Counted from the stretch's first letter, positions 47,951-60,445 are shown. The stretch: 64,000 bases of DNA from Adiantum capillus-veneris (GCA_014529385.2 CM043953.1:113891049-113955048); one strand, 5' to 3'. Numbers and translations: made by a program. Notes: generated by a model from the sequence alone, not told the origin.

Positions 47951-50900
47951 TGTACAAGCTAATATTTACAACGTAGCAACACCATACCTTCACATTTAAG
48001 ATCTACATGTTATCCATAAGCTTTATGATGAGAGAACATTGTTCAATTGCCTCTATCGCTCTTGAGGCAATCCTATTAACAAAGATACAAAGCATATATA
48101 GCAGTGGCTTAACAATATTACAAAAACACAGAAAGTGGGAGGGGCATTGGCTTAACTATAGGACAAGTACACTTACAACCTAGCCATTCTATGGTGGTTC
48201 TCAAAGGAGTTCAATATAAAACATGTTGTGTCAATGATATCAATTGCTATAAGACTCCAGTCTGAGCTATGGTAAGAGCAAAGGACTTTGTAAACAACCT
48301 CAAAGATTAAAGCCTCAGATTTAACTAGGCTTGCAAAGAAAACTTACCTCTCTTGATAGGGATGGAATGACATGGGCACTTAACATCTATTCCGGGTTAG
48401 AACTTCAGAGCCACATGTGTGATAAGATCAAATAGGATGAACAAAATTAGATTTTAGATGAACAATCGGAGAACCAGATAGACAATTGAATTGAAAAAAT
48501 AGAAATAGATGTTGGACAATCAAGACAACTAGAATTGATATTTTCAAACGACTCGATCAGAAGTACATATGATAAGGCACTCAATGCTGAATTTCAAAGG
48601 AATACAAGAGTCCAAATACTTAGGATGATAACAGAGCTCTGTTCACAACTAACTGACAAAAGACTAATAGACCGACAGATCCAAAAATGAAAGTAGTGGG
48701 TTCTATTTATAAGTGTCCGTATTGAGTTCTAATTGATAGTACAATTATTGGCTAGTAAGTACTAGATGTACTGGCAATCCTAATTTATCCTATAGGCGCT
48801 TCCATAGAGTTGATTTTTGCCATCTACATCCTCTCTTGAATTTTGGCATATTTCCAAAATTCCAAATTGGACTTTGGTGTCAATGTTTGCATTTTTGTAT
48901 TTGTTTATCTTGAGCCTTCTTCAAGATTTCCTTCAGTACCTCTTGGGATCATATCTAAAAGAATCTTGGCTAGACTTGAACTGGAGGAGCACTAGAAGCA
49001 CTGTTCTCTTTTTGAATAAATCTGTAAATGGCTTCTTGCTCCAGTTGCTTCCTTTGCTCTGTCAACATCTCTACTTTAGATGGTGCGAGAGTCTTCTAGG
49101 TTTTTGTATCAGGGTCATAGAGGGTCTTCTTGTCTTTACTGAGTCTTGCATAATTTTTTTGTCTTATAAGACTAGTTCTCTTTTTATTGTGCACAAATTA
49201 AAGTAGTAGGCATGCTTAGAATTATGTTTGTGATGACGAAGTTTCCCAAACACCAAGTAGAATTTGTCACTCTACTTTGGGAGTATGACATGGACTAAAG
49301 AGCAGACATCCTTATGGTAGCTGAGTCTCTCAAGCATCAAATGGACCAGTCAACCATTTGGAATGATGTCGTAGGGTAAAAAGGGATCCTCTACCTGCTA
49401 AGAAACATACACTTATGACTAAGGCTTTATCTTCTCTACCTCGTAGTTGAGGACGACTATGGTTGAAGAGAGATGTAATGTCATAAAATCTAATATCTAC
49501 CTATCCCGAAAGATTTTCTCATATTGAACTGATCATTTAATGTGGAAAAATGAATGGGAACAAGAGTTAGAATATAGATATGTGCTTCTAGACCTATCTC
49601 AACATGGGACCAAAGGGAGAGAAGACTACATCTCATTGAGGGTCCAAAAAGGAGATGATCTACCAAAGTGCAATGAGCAGATAATGGAGCTTAAAAGACC
49701 TTAAGGTTAGCTTCATTAAAGACCTCCAAAGGTCAGTGTGCTAAATGTCCTTAGACCTAGGACCTTTAGATACTTTAGACCTTAGGTAAGCTAGGCATGT
49801 GCTTGAGTGCTTGAGCTGACTGATGTACTTGAGGTGTTTGAATTGACTAAGGTGCTTGAGGTGCTTAATGACTAAGGTGCTTGAGATTCTTGAGGTGGTT
49901 GATGACCAAGGTGCTTGATGTGTTCAAGCCAAACATGAGCCCTACATAGGAGGGGACGAGCCCTAAAGGTAGGGGATGAGAGAGGACACACTCACACACA
50001 CTCAACGCATGCCCAAGGCACAAGAGGCATAAAGGACACATGTCAAACCCCTTGCCATGTTGCTCTCATAGTGTGCATGAATCCTATTGGATGGCCTTTA
50101 GGGAGGTTCATGAGAATTTAGATCCAATTAAATAATTAATTAAGATCTCTCTCTCAAAGAGGGAAAGAGGGACACTTGTCCAAATGCTACCTCTATTGCT
50201 AGTTATGACAAAATCTTGTGATTGGCTCGGCCTTGGCATGTGCCAATGTGGTTCAAGCTAGTGCTAGGAGAGAGGGGTTCGACCAAGGCAAGGGAAAGCT
50301 CTCACATTTGGGAATACTCTCCCACACACTCACACATTCTCTCATGTGTTGAGCAAGAACTCCATCTCCTTCTCCAAGCTTGAGAAGTAGAGAGCCTACA
50401 CCAACACCTCTTGGCTATGGAATGCAAATCCAACCAAGAGTCAAGCTTCAAAGCAATGCTTATCATTTTCTTCATCTCAATTACTATGCTATGCTATGCT
50501 CTAAGAGTAATGATATGTGAGGAGACTACTTCTTTCTCGTAAGAATACATCTTCTTCTCTTCCTTTCCCTCACTCCCTGCTAGGTCTCTCCACCTTTGAA
50601 GGTGTTGGGATTCAAGTTGGGGACAAGTTCATGTTATTGAAAGTTAATTACGGGCATAATATTGGTGCATGAAGCTTGCTATTTTCATAGCATAAACAAG
50701 GTCTCAAGGAACACAAAGAATGTATTGTACCAAGTCTCTTTTTATGGGAGAAACTATAATACAAAAGACTTTTAAAGTGGGGACCGGCTCCAAGTAAATC
50801 CGGTCCTCAATTGTTGTCAATTTCTCTAATTATCTCTCTCTTTTGAAAATATTGTTCATGTCAAGCTAACTAGGTATAACTTTTATTTTGCTACCTTCAA

Positions 50901-51657
50901 TCAAGTACTCTTTCTATGTTCATTAAGAATTCTCTTAAGAAAATGCTCACTACTGTCACTTTAATTCCGCTACAATCAATGTTGTTAGCCATATTCCATT
51001 ACATGAAAAGTAAGCTATTAAGGCTAATTTTCTTATATTCCTAGTAGTAATTATCTTACCAAGGATTTAAAAACTTGAGAAATAGGTTATTTTCAAGAAG
51101 TTAGAAGCCTTCTATCAGTTTCTTGAGAGAATAACTTAAATTTTCCATGAAAATTATGTTTTTAAACTTATGATCAATCTCTTAGTAGAGTGCTTATTTT
51201 GACATGTCTTCAGATTTGCGTTAAAACAAAATGGGTACTCCCCTATTGACTCATAAGCTAACTCCTTGATGAGCAACACTTCAAGAAATAGTTTTTAGCC
51301 TCACTAATTGAATCCAAAAAATTGGAAAAAAAAACATGACCCTTCAGTGTCTCAAGACACTAGTCTTGAGACACTAGTCTGATTACAAAACTAGTGTTAG
51401 TGAATGTGTGATTGATGCCCATTATCTCTGAACCATGTTGCCCCATAAACCAAGTAGGGGCTTTTCTTTATGAACATATAATGTGTGTAGTCCACGAGAC
51501 CCATGCCATTCACGAATCTATAGAAACATATCGACATTCATGCCAGTATGTTTCTATGGATCAACCTTGTTTACTGGATTCTTTTAACAATTTGAGAATA
51601 TATCGAGCATATTTTATGTGCTAGAGTGTATAATCTGCTTTCGATCTTGGAGACATC
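47951..51657. other. Long gene-free stretch, probable decayed retrotransposon
   Basis: No convincing gene. Scattered protein-like text (48480-48680 plus; 49200-48820 minus with an LTEQRKQLEQEA-like heptad) suggests decayed gag or linker sequence, but I cannot name a family. At 49790-49930 a short phrase (AAGGTGCTTGAGGTG-like) repeats several times. At 51330-51380 GTCTTGAGACACTA is repeated. Confidence 0.3.
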
Positions 51658-51658
51658 A

Positions 51659-51712
<54 letters not shown>
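51658..51712. repeat. Compound (CT)n(CA)n microsatellite
   Basis: About 9 CT units and about 17 CA units, then AAAAAGAGAGA. Reverse of the (GT)n(GA)n type. Confidence 0.95.
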
Positions 51713-51717
<5 letters not shown>

Positions 51718-52051
51718 AGAGACTTTTGAAAATAAGATTTTTTTAGTTATAAATCCAAATGATACTGAGAGTTACAAGTTACGTCGGGTGCAGTTACCCA
51801 TGCAATGTCAATCGATGATAGAAAAGTGCCTCTAAAGGCATGAAAAAACCAAAAGTTTTTTTTATTACACACATGCAAGAAATTGTTGAAGAGGGTCGGA
51901 GCCATCATCCCAATTATCCGGCCTTGGTTATCTATGAGGTTTGCTACTTGCAAAATATTTAGTCAACCATAAGAGGATATAGTCTTTCACCTGTGTGTGT
52001 GTGCGCCTCAACACTAAGTGACACATAGCATTAAAGAGGGAAAAGGGGTGT

Positions 52052-52165
52052 TGGGTTGTTGGGGGGGGGGGGGGGCAAAAAGTGGTCCCACCATCGCTTG
52101 GTTTTGAACTCAAGACCTCATAGCCCAAGCTTTGTGACACATGGGCTAGCCATCTCACCCGTGTT
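52052..52165 (-). mobile_element. tRNA-derived SINE-like remnant with poly-C tail
   Basis: Minus sense: A-box-like TGAGATGGCTAGC (52145-52157) and B-box-like GAGTTCAAAACC (52100-52111) about 33 nt apart, followed after about 25 nt by a run of 15 C (plus-strand G-run 52061-52075). The box arrangement is that of tRNA-derived SINEs; the C-run looks like an unusual 3' tail. Confidence 0.55.
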
Positions 52166-52204
52166 CACATGTTGTTCCCTTAACCATTTTTATAATCTGT
52201 TATT

Positions 52205-52341
52205 GTGAGCCAACATGCATTGGCCGGGTTTAAGGGGTTTAATTCGTGGCCAGGTTCAATTTTAATAGCCATCTCACGACTGCGATCTCCTAAACTGTCG
52301 TGTGTGGATATACCCCCCCCCCCCCCCCCCCCCCCCCCCCC
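52205..52341 (+). mobile_element. SINE-like remnant with 29-nt poly-C tail
   Basis: A B-box-like CCAGGTTCAATTTT near 52250 is followed about 50 bp later by an uninterrupted run of 29 C (52313-52341) and CTTTTCCCTCTT. The same CTTTTCCCTCTT follows the C-run of the minus-strand neighbour (52052-52165). The A box is unclear. Confidence 0.4.
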
Positions 52342-52699
52342 TTTTCCCTCTTCTCATGTAACCATATGCCAAACTTATATGGATGTGGAAAGCAAGAATT
52401 TGGATGAACAAACAATACAATATATTGAACAATTAAATACTACTCTAGAGCTTATAATAAACAACTCAACTACCTGGTCATGTGCTTCAAAAGAGAAAAT
52501 TTGAGAGTTTCTAAAACTACAGCAAAGAGCAATAGCTGTATGCAAAATGTATATTAAAAATAGCTCCACTAAATAGAGCTTTGCATAATGCTCTATGTGT
52601 GTGTGCGTGTGCGTGTGTGTGTGTTTTTTGAATGGGAACAACTTTTGAGAAGGTGTCACTAGCCTTATCTACAATAGTGATGTATTCCTTTGGCACTCT

Positions 52700-53165
52700 T
52701 GTTTCACGCAAGAGTTTTCTTGTGCTAGCAACGGCACCAAGGAAGGACCCTACCGCCCACCAAGAAGCAAGGATCACATCCCTTGAGGCTCAGATCCAAG
52801 AAATCATCAAGGAGAATGAGAGACTCAACCAACGTTAATGCAAGCTTGAAGACGTGAAGGAAGTAGAGAGCCAAGCTCTACTTGCAAAAGCACACGAAGT
52901 TGAAGCCTCCCTCACCGAGACTATCATGGCAGCTCATAAGGAATCCCATGAAGTAGCACATAAGAAGATTGAAAGCAAGATATAGGCGGTCTTACAAGAA
53001 TGCTGGTTACAAAAAAAATTGCCTGAAGGTTAGAATTGGGAGGCTACACTCACCATGGTGCACCATCAAGGATACCCTCAAGATGAGGAACTAACCACAA
53101 ATCAACTCAAGAGTAAGCAAACGAGCTCAAGAAGATACATGAAACAAGCAAGTAAGGTAAATGGG
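52700..53165 (+). pseudogene. Coiled-coil protein remnant (gag-like)
   Basis: A frame with scattered stops reads ARITSLEAQIQEIIKENERL, then KLEDVKEVESQALLAKAHEV and SHEVAHKKIESKI, a regular heptad pattern of a long coiled coil. It ends in Lys/Ser/Gln-rich text. I recognise no family; such coiled coils occur in gag or linker regions of plant LTR elements. Confidence 0.4.
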
Positions 53166-53299
53166 CAATCTACCGAAGTGGTAAAGCCATCATCCTAGAG
53201 TTTCAAAATCCCAAGCCAACTCTCCCCTCAACTGAACCTCCTTAGGTTTGGTTCTTTCCTTTATTCTACCCTCATGATAGACCCTCAATCACCCTCACT

Positions 53300-53363
53300 C
53301 AAAAGGAACTGTTGTGATGTTCCGTTTTGGTCCCATGGGTCATATATGACCTCCTTAGATGAT

Positions 53364-53432
<69 letters not shown>
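53300..53432 (+). mobile_element. SINE-like 3' tail ending in (CT)n(CA)n
   Basis: GGTCCCATGGGTCATATATG (palindrome GGTCATATATGACC at 53338-53351), then CTCCTTAGATGATT and a (CT)n(CA)n tract 53364-53432. Same block as 11440-11545 and 23338-23400, each with a different simple-repeat tail. Confidence 0.5.
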
Positions 53433-53435
<3 letters not shown>

Positions 53436-53630
53436 GATCCAATGACACATGAGGCTTTCTAAAACACATGAATGAATTTACCATATCGTCATATAGTACA
53501 AGGGAGAGAATGGCACATGGACCAAAGGGAAAGGCGCTCGTGAATAGAACGTATGCACATCTTGTGGCATATCTCAATGCTCGACAAAACTATGTATAGT
53601 CTCATGAGTGCCACAATCGAAAGCCTGACC

Positions 53631-56600
53631 TTAAGATCCTCCCAATAAGGAATAGTGATGACCACCACGAGATGCCCCCTCAAAGTCATCTATGCTTTTC
53701 CCAAGGAAAGAGCCATAGGCATAACCACCATGGTTAGAGCAATCCAAGCCTTGTAGCTCATCATCAGAATCAATCCTAAGAAGGTTAAAATAATGAAGAG
53801 CCAAGAACAAAGGACCCATGGTAATGGAAGTCCATCCAATTATAGTTAAGGCCTCGATAATTTGCGCACTCAATAGTAGCCAACCGCCACCTAAAAGGAG
53901 TCCATAATTTGAAGAGGGTCTAGATGTGTAATAGTCTTCCAAGTATGTTTTATCAGCAAACAAGCCAACAAAAATGATGCCCCAAAGGCCACAACCCCCA
54001 TGCAATTGTGCTGCTTCCAAGGGGTCGTCGAAACGGAGGCGAGCTGCTAGGGCATTAAGACCAATGAGGACCCATGCAGAAACAAATCCACAAACAATAG
54101 CTGCCCAAGGAGCCACCACTGCACAACCTGCGGTTATTCCGACAAAGCCGCCCAATAGTCCATTGCACACATCTAATACACTCCAATGTCCTCCTAGCAT
54201 CTTTTTTGCAAATAGAGTTGTTAGCCCTGCTGTGCTTCCTGCATCACAAAAGAAATTTTTGTTGCATATTAATTTGTGGGTATGGAAAGACTTATGCTAT
54301 GTACATATTTAGATGGAGTATGCATGTACATGTATTTAAGCTTAAAATTGGTACTTAAATAACATAAGTGGCAAACACAGTAGTAAAAAAAGAACTTCTT
54401 TCCAAAAATTTGGAAAACCTACATACGAAATATTTTAGAGATAAATTTACTATATTAAAGGTTTTTGCACTGAATTTTCTTAAATTTTATATGTTTTCTC
54501 TCCTATAAATTTTACATCTAGAGATAATGTCAAAATTTGTACGTGGATTACACTAAACCTATGTTTTTTTTCCGAGCACTCGATAGACTCCGTCGAGGGG
54601 ACGTTGGAAGCGAGAGATATTGAAATGTCAAAGCCATGAGAAAAAACATAGCAAAATACCTGCTAAAGTTGTGGTTAGAGCTGTCCTCCCCACACCAGAC
54701 CAATATCCCAAGAAGGAGGATGAGGTAGAAGGAACCAAGATATGGATAAAGGATCCCCCATTGAAGCCAAACCATCCAAACCAAAGGATAAAGGTTCCCA
54801 AAACAACAAGTGTTGCATTATGGGCACGCATGCTCTTACTTGGCCGCCCATCCGCATCAAAGCGTCCGATCCTTGGGCCTTCTATGAGGGCACCCCAAAA
54901 GCCAGCAATGCCACCCACCATGTGAACAACCCCACTCCCAGCAAAGTCCACGGCTCCAGAGCCTAGTAGAAGGTTGCCTACATCTGCACTAGCACTTAGC
55001 CACCCATTTGTCGACCACAGCCATCGTGACACCACAGGGTATACAAACCCTGTTTGGAAAAAGGAGAAAATAAGATAGGCCACAAATTGGGTTCTCTCTG
55101 CTATGGAGCCACTTGTTATACCTGCAAAGAGAGTAGACACTTAGAAAAACAAAGGGTTATGTACAAACTAAGGGATGTAACTTTAAAATCCCCCCATGTG
55201 CAACAAATATGAGACAAAATTTGATAAATGGTAATATAATGCACTCACCGTTGTGAGTTTAGCAAAAAATAAACTAAAATCTTTTTGTTTTGAAGGTTGG
55301 ACTTTTTTTTAATGATTTTTTTTGGAGAGACTGGGTAAGAACATTGCTAGTTTTCCTTAAGCACGAAATAAGTTCCTTCTCAAATAGTTGTTTTATAATT
55401 GCCATCTTACCCAAGAAGCGTAGCTCAGTTGGCGAGGCCCCACAGATTTCACCCGTAGGTTGAGTGTTCGAGGCTCACAAATTGTGCTCTTGATGGATGT
55501 ATCCTTTGTCCCATTGGGGAGGTCGTTCCCATGATTGCCCTTCGAAGGAAGTATTTACAGCAGTGGGTAGCTGTGTAAATGCATGGATATGTATAAAGTT
55601 TCTCCATCTTGCTTGTTCCCTTCCAATTTCCCATTGCTTCATAAGCTCCCACATTGGTATACTTTGTGTTTGAGACTCCATCTCTGCAAGCAAGATGACT
55701 CATCGCATAGAAAGCATTGTGTGTTTATGTTGGCGAGCTTCGTTTAAACCGTTGAGATTGCATAGACGTAAGATAGAAGCTAAGAGCTGAGTCGCACCAA
55801 GGGGTAGTGGGATTAGTAAGGGTTAATTGTAACATAGGGTCTCACCCACTAGAGGAAAGAAAGCTATCTTGAATGTAGGAGATCATGAGTTCAATATTCT
55901 ACATTTTTATTTGTCTATCTTTTCTAAAAACAAGGGGAGCTTTTCCTCAACGTAAACTTATAGCCGGGTTGCACCCGTAACAGTGGGGGGAGGGGAATGC
56001 ACAGGGTGGCACCCAGTTTTGTTTCAAGGCAGAGGAGTCAAATCTCCCGTAACCTTCGCTTAGCACCCCCCTTTTTTAAAGTGGTAGTAGGATTAGTGGC
56101 AGCTTTCGGGTTTCGTGCAAAACATTTTCGGATTTCCTCTAAATGGTAAACATCCTCCCCCCACTCTCCCTGAGCGCGACCCAGCTCTTAGTGGGGTTAT
56201 CTTTTCCACTCTATAACGGTGGCTTGATTTTCTCATTTTTTTTGAAAATGGGTAATACTCTACCCCCACTCCCCCCACTACACCTAGGTGCGGCCTAGCT
56301 CTAAGACCCAAAGAGAATAGGGTAAACCCCCACATCTTGGGCTCAAGCCCCACGGCGTGTTGAATGTCTACTACCCATGGGGGTGTCTTCTCATTATTCA
56401 CCCCCAATTTTGTTACGCTATAGAAACGACGTCGTTTATCGCCTATGTATCAGCTATCCGATGCACCCATCCTAGCTCAAAACACTGTAATATGGGGGAC
56501 CTCTATTGGGTGTTTTACCCTACACACAATTACACTTGACTAGGGTCTCAACTTAGATTATCCGGTGTGGACTCTAGCAAGTATCGAACCTAAGACGTCG

Positions 56601-57099
56601 CCGTTCACCTTTCGTTACAAATAGCATTCATGCAAAAGTTTAAAAGGCAGCTACCAGCAGAAGCGATGGCGAAAGCCCACTGGAACAGGAAGAAGCTGTA
56701 GTCGTATCCGACCTCTGCATCGGGGAAGCCACGCAGGCAGAAGAAGTAGTTACCAATGAAGCTGTTGGTGGAGGTGCCGGTGCCGAACGCGAATGCGAAC
56801 CCGAAGAGGTAGTAGGAGACAGCACCACTGGCAGCATCCAGCACATTGGTGAGCATAATGTTGAGCGCATTCTTGGCACGCACCGACCCCGCGCACAGCA
56901 TCGCAAAGCCCAGCTGCATTATGAAAACCAGATATGCCGACGACAGTAGATACAGATTGTCCACAGCCAATGTTGTTGATTCCAGCTGCGTGCACATTTT
57001 CTGCAGCAGCAGACTGCTTGCATCCATTGCCATCGTGGCTTGCGCTCCGCCTCCACCTTCGCCGCCATTGCCAATATTGCATATTGAGGTTGGCCCCAT
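53631..57099 (-). CDS. AMT1: Ammonium transporter, AMT1 subfamily
   Basis: Three exons on the minus strand: 57099-56655, 55121-54660, 54238-53631, with GT-AG borders and matching phase, giving 504 residues, the usual AMT1 length. It mediates ammonium uptake at the plasma membrane as a trimer of 11-helix subunits. Exon 1 has the N-terminal extracellular part and [28 protein letters not shown]. Exon 2 has [12 protein letters not shown], the signature [13 protein letters not shown] with pore His 1, and [20 protein letters not shown]. Exon 3 has [34 protein letters not shown] with pore His 2, and the cytosolic tail [20 protein letters not shown]. In angiosperm AMT1s a Thr in the xDxTRHGG tail motif is the phosphorylation switch; here Ser (about residue 470) occupies it and Arg is Asn. 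Most angiosperm AMT1 genes lack introns. The first in-frame ATG was chosen. No defect seen. Confidence 0.95.
55411..55700 (+). mobile_element. tRNA-derived SINE in AMT1 intron 1
   Basis: Antisense to AMT1. A box TAGCTCAGTTGG (55421-55432) and B box GTGTTCGAGGC (55464-55474) are a near-perfect tRNA internal promoter, but no acceptor stem or cloverleaf pairs, so it is not a tRNA gene. A body of about 200 bp follows (GTAGCTGTGTAAATGCATGG). The 3' limit and target duplication are not clear. Confidence 0.65.
55781..56304. repeat. Four copies of a G-rich motif, two per strand, in AMT1 intron 1
   Basis: The motif GAGCTGGGTCGCACC followed by AGTGGGGGGAGGGG-like text occurs at 55781-55813 and 55971-55997 on the plus strand and at 56152-56190 and 56260-56304 on the minus strand. 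The intron could fold back on itself. Also near 55860-55910 is a B-box-like GATCATGAGTTCAATATTC, suggesting these are SINE pieces. Confidence 0.6.
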
Positions 57100-57101
57100 T
57101 G

Positions 57102-57103
<2 letters not shown>

Positions 57104-57129
<26 letters not shown>
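57104..57129. repeat. (CT)n immediately upstream of the AMT1 start codon
   Basis: Minus sense: about 13 CT units end four bases before the ATG at 57099, so they lie in the 5' UTR if this start is used. Confidence 0.85.
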
Positions 57130-57133
<4 letters not shown>

Positions 57134-57206
57134 TAGCTGGGATAAGTGCAAACCTGCATTTGTGAGAGAGCTCTACATAGCCAATTGTGTTCTTGTGTAT
57201 GTATGT

Positions 57207-57209
<3 letters not shown>

Positions 57210-57281
<72 letters not shown>
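57210..57281. repeat. (CT)n(GT)n compound microsatellite upstream of AMT1
   Basis: About 15 TC units then about 20 TG units, 110-180 bp upstream of the AMT1 start. It may lie in the promoter or 5' UTR. Confidence 0.95.
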
Positions 57282-57283
<2 letters not shown>

Positions 57284-57544
57284 AGGGAAGGAGGGACGCT
57301 TTTGCACAAAAGCGCTTTGCACTTTTGAGTGATGCAGGCAGGAGGGATGAGAAAAGAGCGGCTCTTGTTGAATTCATCCACCCATCAACGGCTGTCATGT
57401 CTTCCCGCACCACGGGACGAGGGACGGATGATGCCTTGTGTGGCTCCTGAATTCATATCGTATAAGGTCACTAGCCAAACAATTAGATGAAAACTCACGT
57501 CGGCATTCTAAACCATCTTATCTTAGCTTAGTATCTTACTAGCC

Positions 57545-57608
57545 CCTTGCGATGCCATGTGCCATGTGGCACAAGCTAACGTGCCATGTGGCACAAGCTA
57601 ACGCAAGG
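57545..57608. repeat. Direct and inverted repeat cluster
   Basis: GTGCCATGTGGCACAAGCTA occurs twice (about 57560 and 57581); each contains the hairpin GTGCCATGTGGCAC. The cluster is bounded by CCTTGCG (57545-57551) and CGCAAGG (57602-57608). Confidence 0.85.
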
Positions 57609-58399
<791 letters not shown>

Positions 58400-58479
58400 C
58401 CCGCAATAAGCTTAGCAAGCAAGCACACCGGCTATTTTTTGCAAATAAGGAGTGATGGTTTCTTTCTAGATACAATTAC

Positions 58480-60200
58480 CTATCCTTGCATTGACATGTA
58501 TGCAAAGTGGACTCTATTCATGAAGAACTTCATGTCTTGGATGCCGTCTCGTGGAGTGCATGGAATGTAGGATGTACTGAGAGTAGGGTGGCAAGCAAGC
58601 ACTCTAGCTGCATTTAGCTGGTTTTTGTCTTGCATAGTGCCACACGCCTTCAAGATGCAAGCATAGGTGATTGCAACAGGAGAGATGCCCTCGTTTCGCA
58701 TTTGCTGAAAACAACCAAGAACTTCATGGCCTTGCCCTTGTTGGGCACATCTGAAAATCAATGCACTCCAAGAGACAACATCCCAGGCAGGTAGCTCCTT
58801 AAGCGCTTTTTGTGCGTTCTGAAATATACCACATTTGGCATATATGTCGATTAAGATGCCAAGCACCACATATTCTTCAACAGCCCCTGACTAACAATAT
58901 CAACATGGATTCTTTTGTTTGTATTAACATCTTGAGTGGTGCCACACCCCTTCAAGATACAAGTGTAAGTTGTTGCATCTAGAGAGATGCCTTTGCTTTG
59001 CATCTGTTGAAAACATTCCAAATCTTCCTAGCCTTGCCCCTATTCGGCATGTCCTGAAATTAATGAAGTCCAAGAGACAACATCTCTAACTTTTCAAGCA
59101 CTTTGATTGTGATTTGTAAAGTACACCATATTTGGCATACATGTAGACCAAGGCATTGCCAAGCACAACATTGTCATTCAACAACCCCTGACTAACAATA
59201 TCATTGTGAATTCTTTTGCCCATATCATTGTCTTTTGTAGTGTCACATTCTTCAAAATGCAAGCATAGGTAATTGCATCTCGAGAGATGCCCTCACTTTG
59301 CATCCTCTGAAAACAGCCTTGAGTTTCCTAGCTCTACCCTTGTTGGGTCCCGCAATCATAACACTCCAAGAGAGGACATCTCGGACATGTAGTTCCTCAA
59401 GCAACTTTTGTGCTTTTTGAAGTGCACCACATTCGTAATACATGTTGACCAAGGCATTGCCAAGCATGATGTGATTTGATTAACAGTATCATCTTGAATT
59501 CTTTTGCACATATCATTGCCTTGCATAGTGCCACACGTCTTCATGACAAAAGCTTAGGTAGATTTATTTGAAGAGAGTGCCAAAATTCTAGGTAGGTGCT
59601 CCTCGAGCACTTTCCATGCTTTATGAAGTACACCACATTTGGCATACAAGTCAATCAAGGCATTGGCAAGCACAACATTTTCTCTCAAGAGCCCGAGGGT
59701 AACAATATTGTTGTGAATCTTTTTCCCGGATCATCATCTTGAGTGGTGCGACATGCCTGCAAGATGCAAGCGTAAGTGATCGCATGTGGAACGATGGCTC
59801 TGTTTGGCATATCCTGCGATCAATGAATTCTAAGAGACAACATCCAGGATAGGTAGCTCCTCAAGCACTTTTCGTGCTTTGTGAAGGGCACCACATTTGG
59901 CATACATGTTGACCAAGGCATTTCCAAGCACAACGTTTTCTCTCAACTGCCCTTGACTCACAATATCATCGTGAATTGTTTTGCCCATATTAGTGTCTTG
60001 CGTAGCGCCACACGCCTTCAAAATGCAAGCGTAGGTAATTACATCTAGAGGGATGCCCTCACTTCTGATCCTCTTAAAACAGCCCAAGGGTTCGTGGCTG
60101 CCCCTATTGGGCATATCCCACAATCATAAATATCCAAAAGAGGACATCTCAGATAGGCAGCTCTTCAAGCACTTTTTAGGCTTTCTAAAGTAGACGACAT
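58480..60200 (-). pseudogene. Decayed PLS-type pentatricopeptide repeat gene
   Basis: At least five repeat blocks, each about 100 codons, are readable on the minus strand in shifting frames. The best are 60123-59830 (ITYACILKACG, VVLGNALVNMYAKCGALHKA, VLEELPILDVVS), 59467-59252 (MLGNALVNMYYECGALQKAQ, VRDVLSWSVMIAG) and 58869-58480 (IDIYAKCGIFQNAQKALKEL, WDVVSWSALIFRCAQQGQGH). Functional family members bind organellar RNA for editing or processing. Here stops and frameshifts separate the blocks, and no E/DYW domain or organelle-targeting start is visible, so it is a pseudogene. The high similarity among blocks suggests repeat amplification before decay. Confidence 0.85.
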
Positions 60201-60443
60201 TTGGTACTCCTCTGTGAGAAATTTCCTAGAGCTGTGTGGCCCTGCCCCTGTTGGGCATAGCCAAAAATTAGTGCACTCCAAGAGATGACATCCTCACTAA
60301 CAATATGATCGTGAATTCTTTTGTGCGTGGTGGAGCGTAATTGAAATGGTGAAGATCTAGACTTTACTCTTCCACAAGTCTTTACTTCTTTCCTTGCGTT
60401 GATGATTGCTACTTAGCATGAGAGGGGGTTCCTCTCATTTCAC

Positions 60444-60445
<2 letters not shown>

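Noticed and set aside
48817-49206. 129-codon open frame
   Set aside because: Plus-strand text shows no family; the minus strand looks as protein-like (heptads), so the frame is not supported.
55411-55485. tRNA gene suggested by good A and B boxes
   Set aside because: No acceptor stem, anticodon arm or T-arm pairing around the boxes; it is a SINE head.
56750-57413. Alternative frames over AMT1 exon 1 and its upstream region
   Set aside because: Overlap the AMT1 coding exon or the CT/GT tracts; only the AMT1 frame matches a family.
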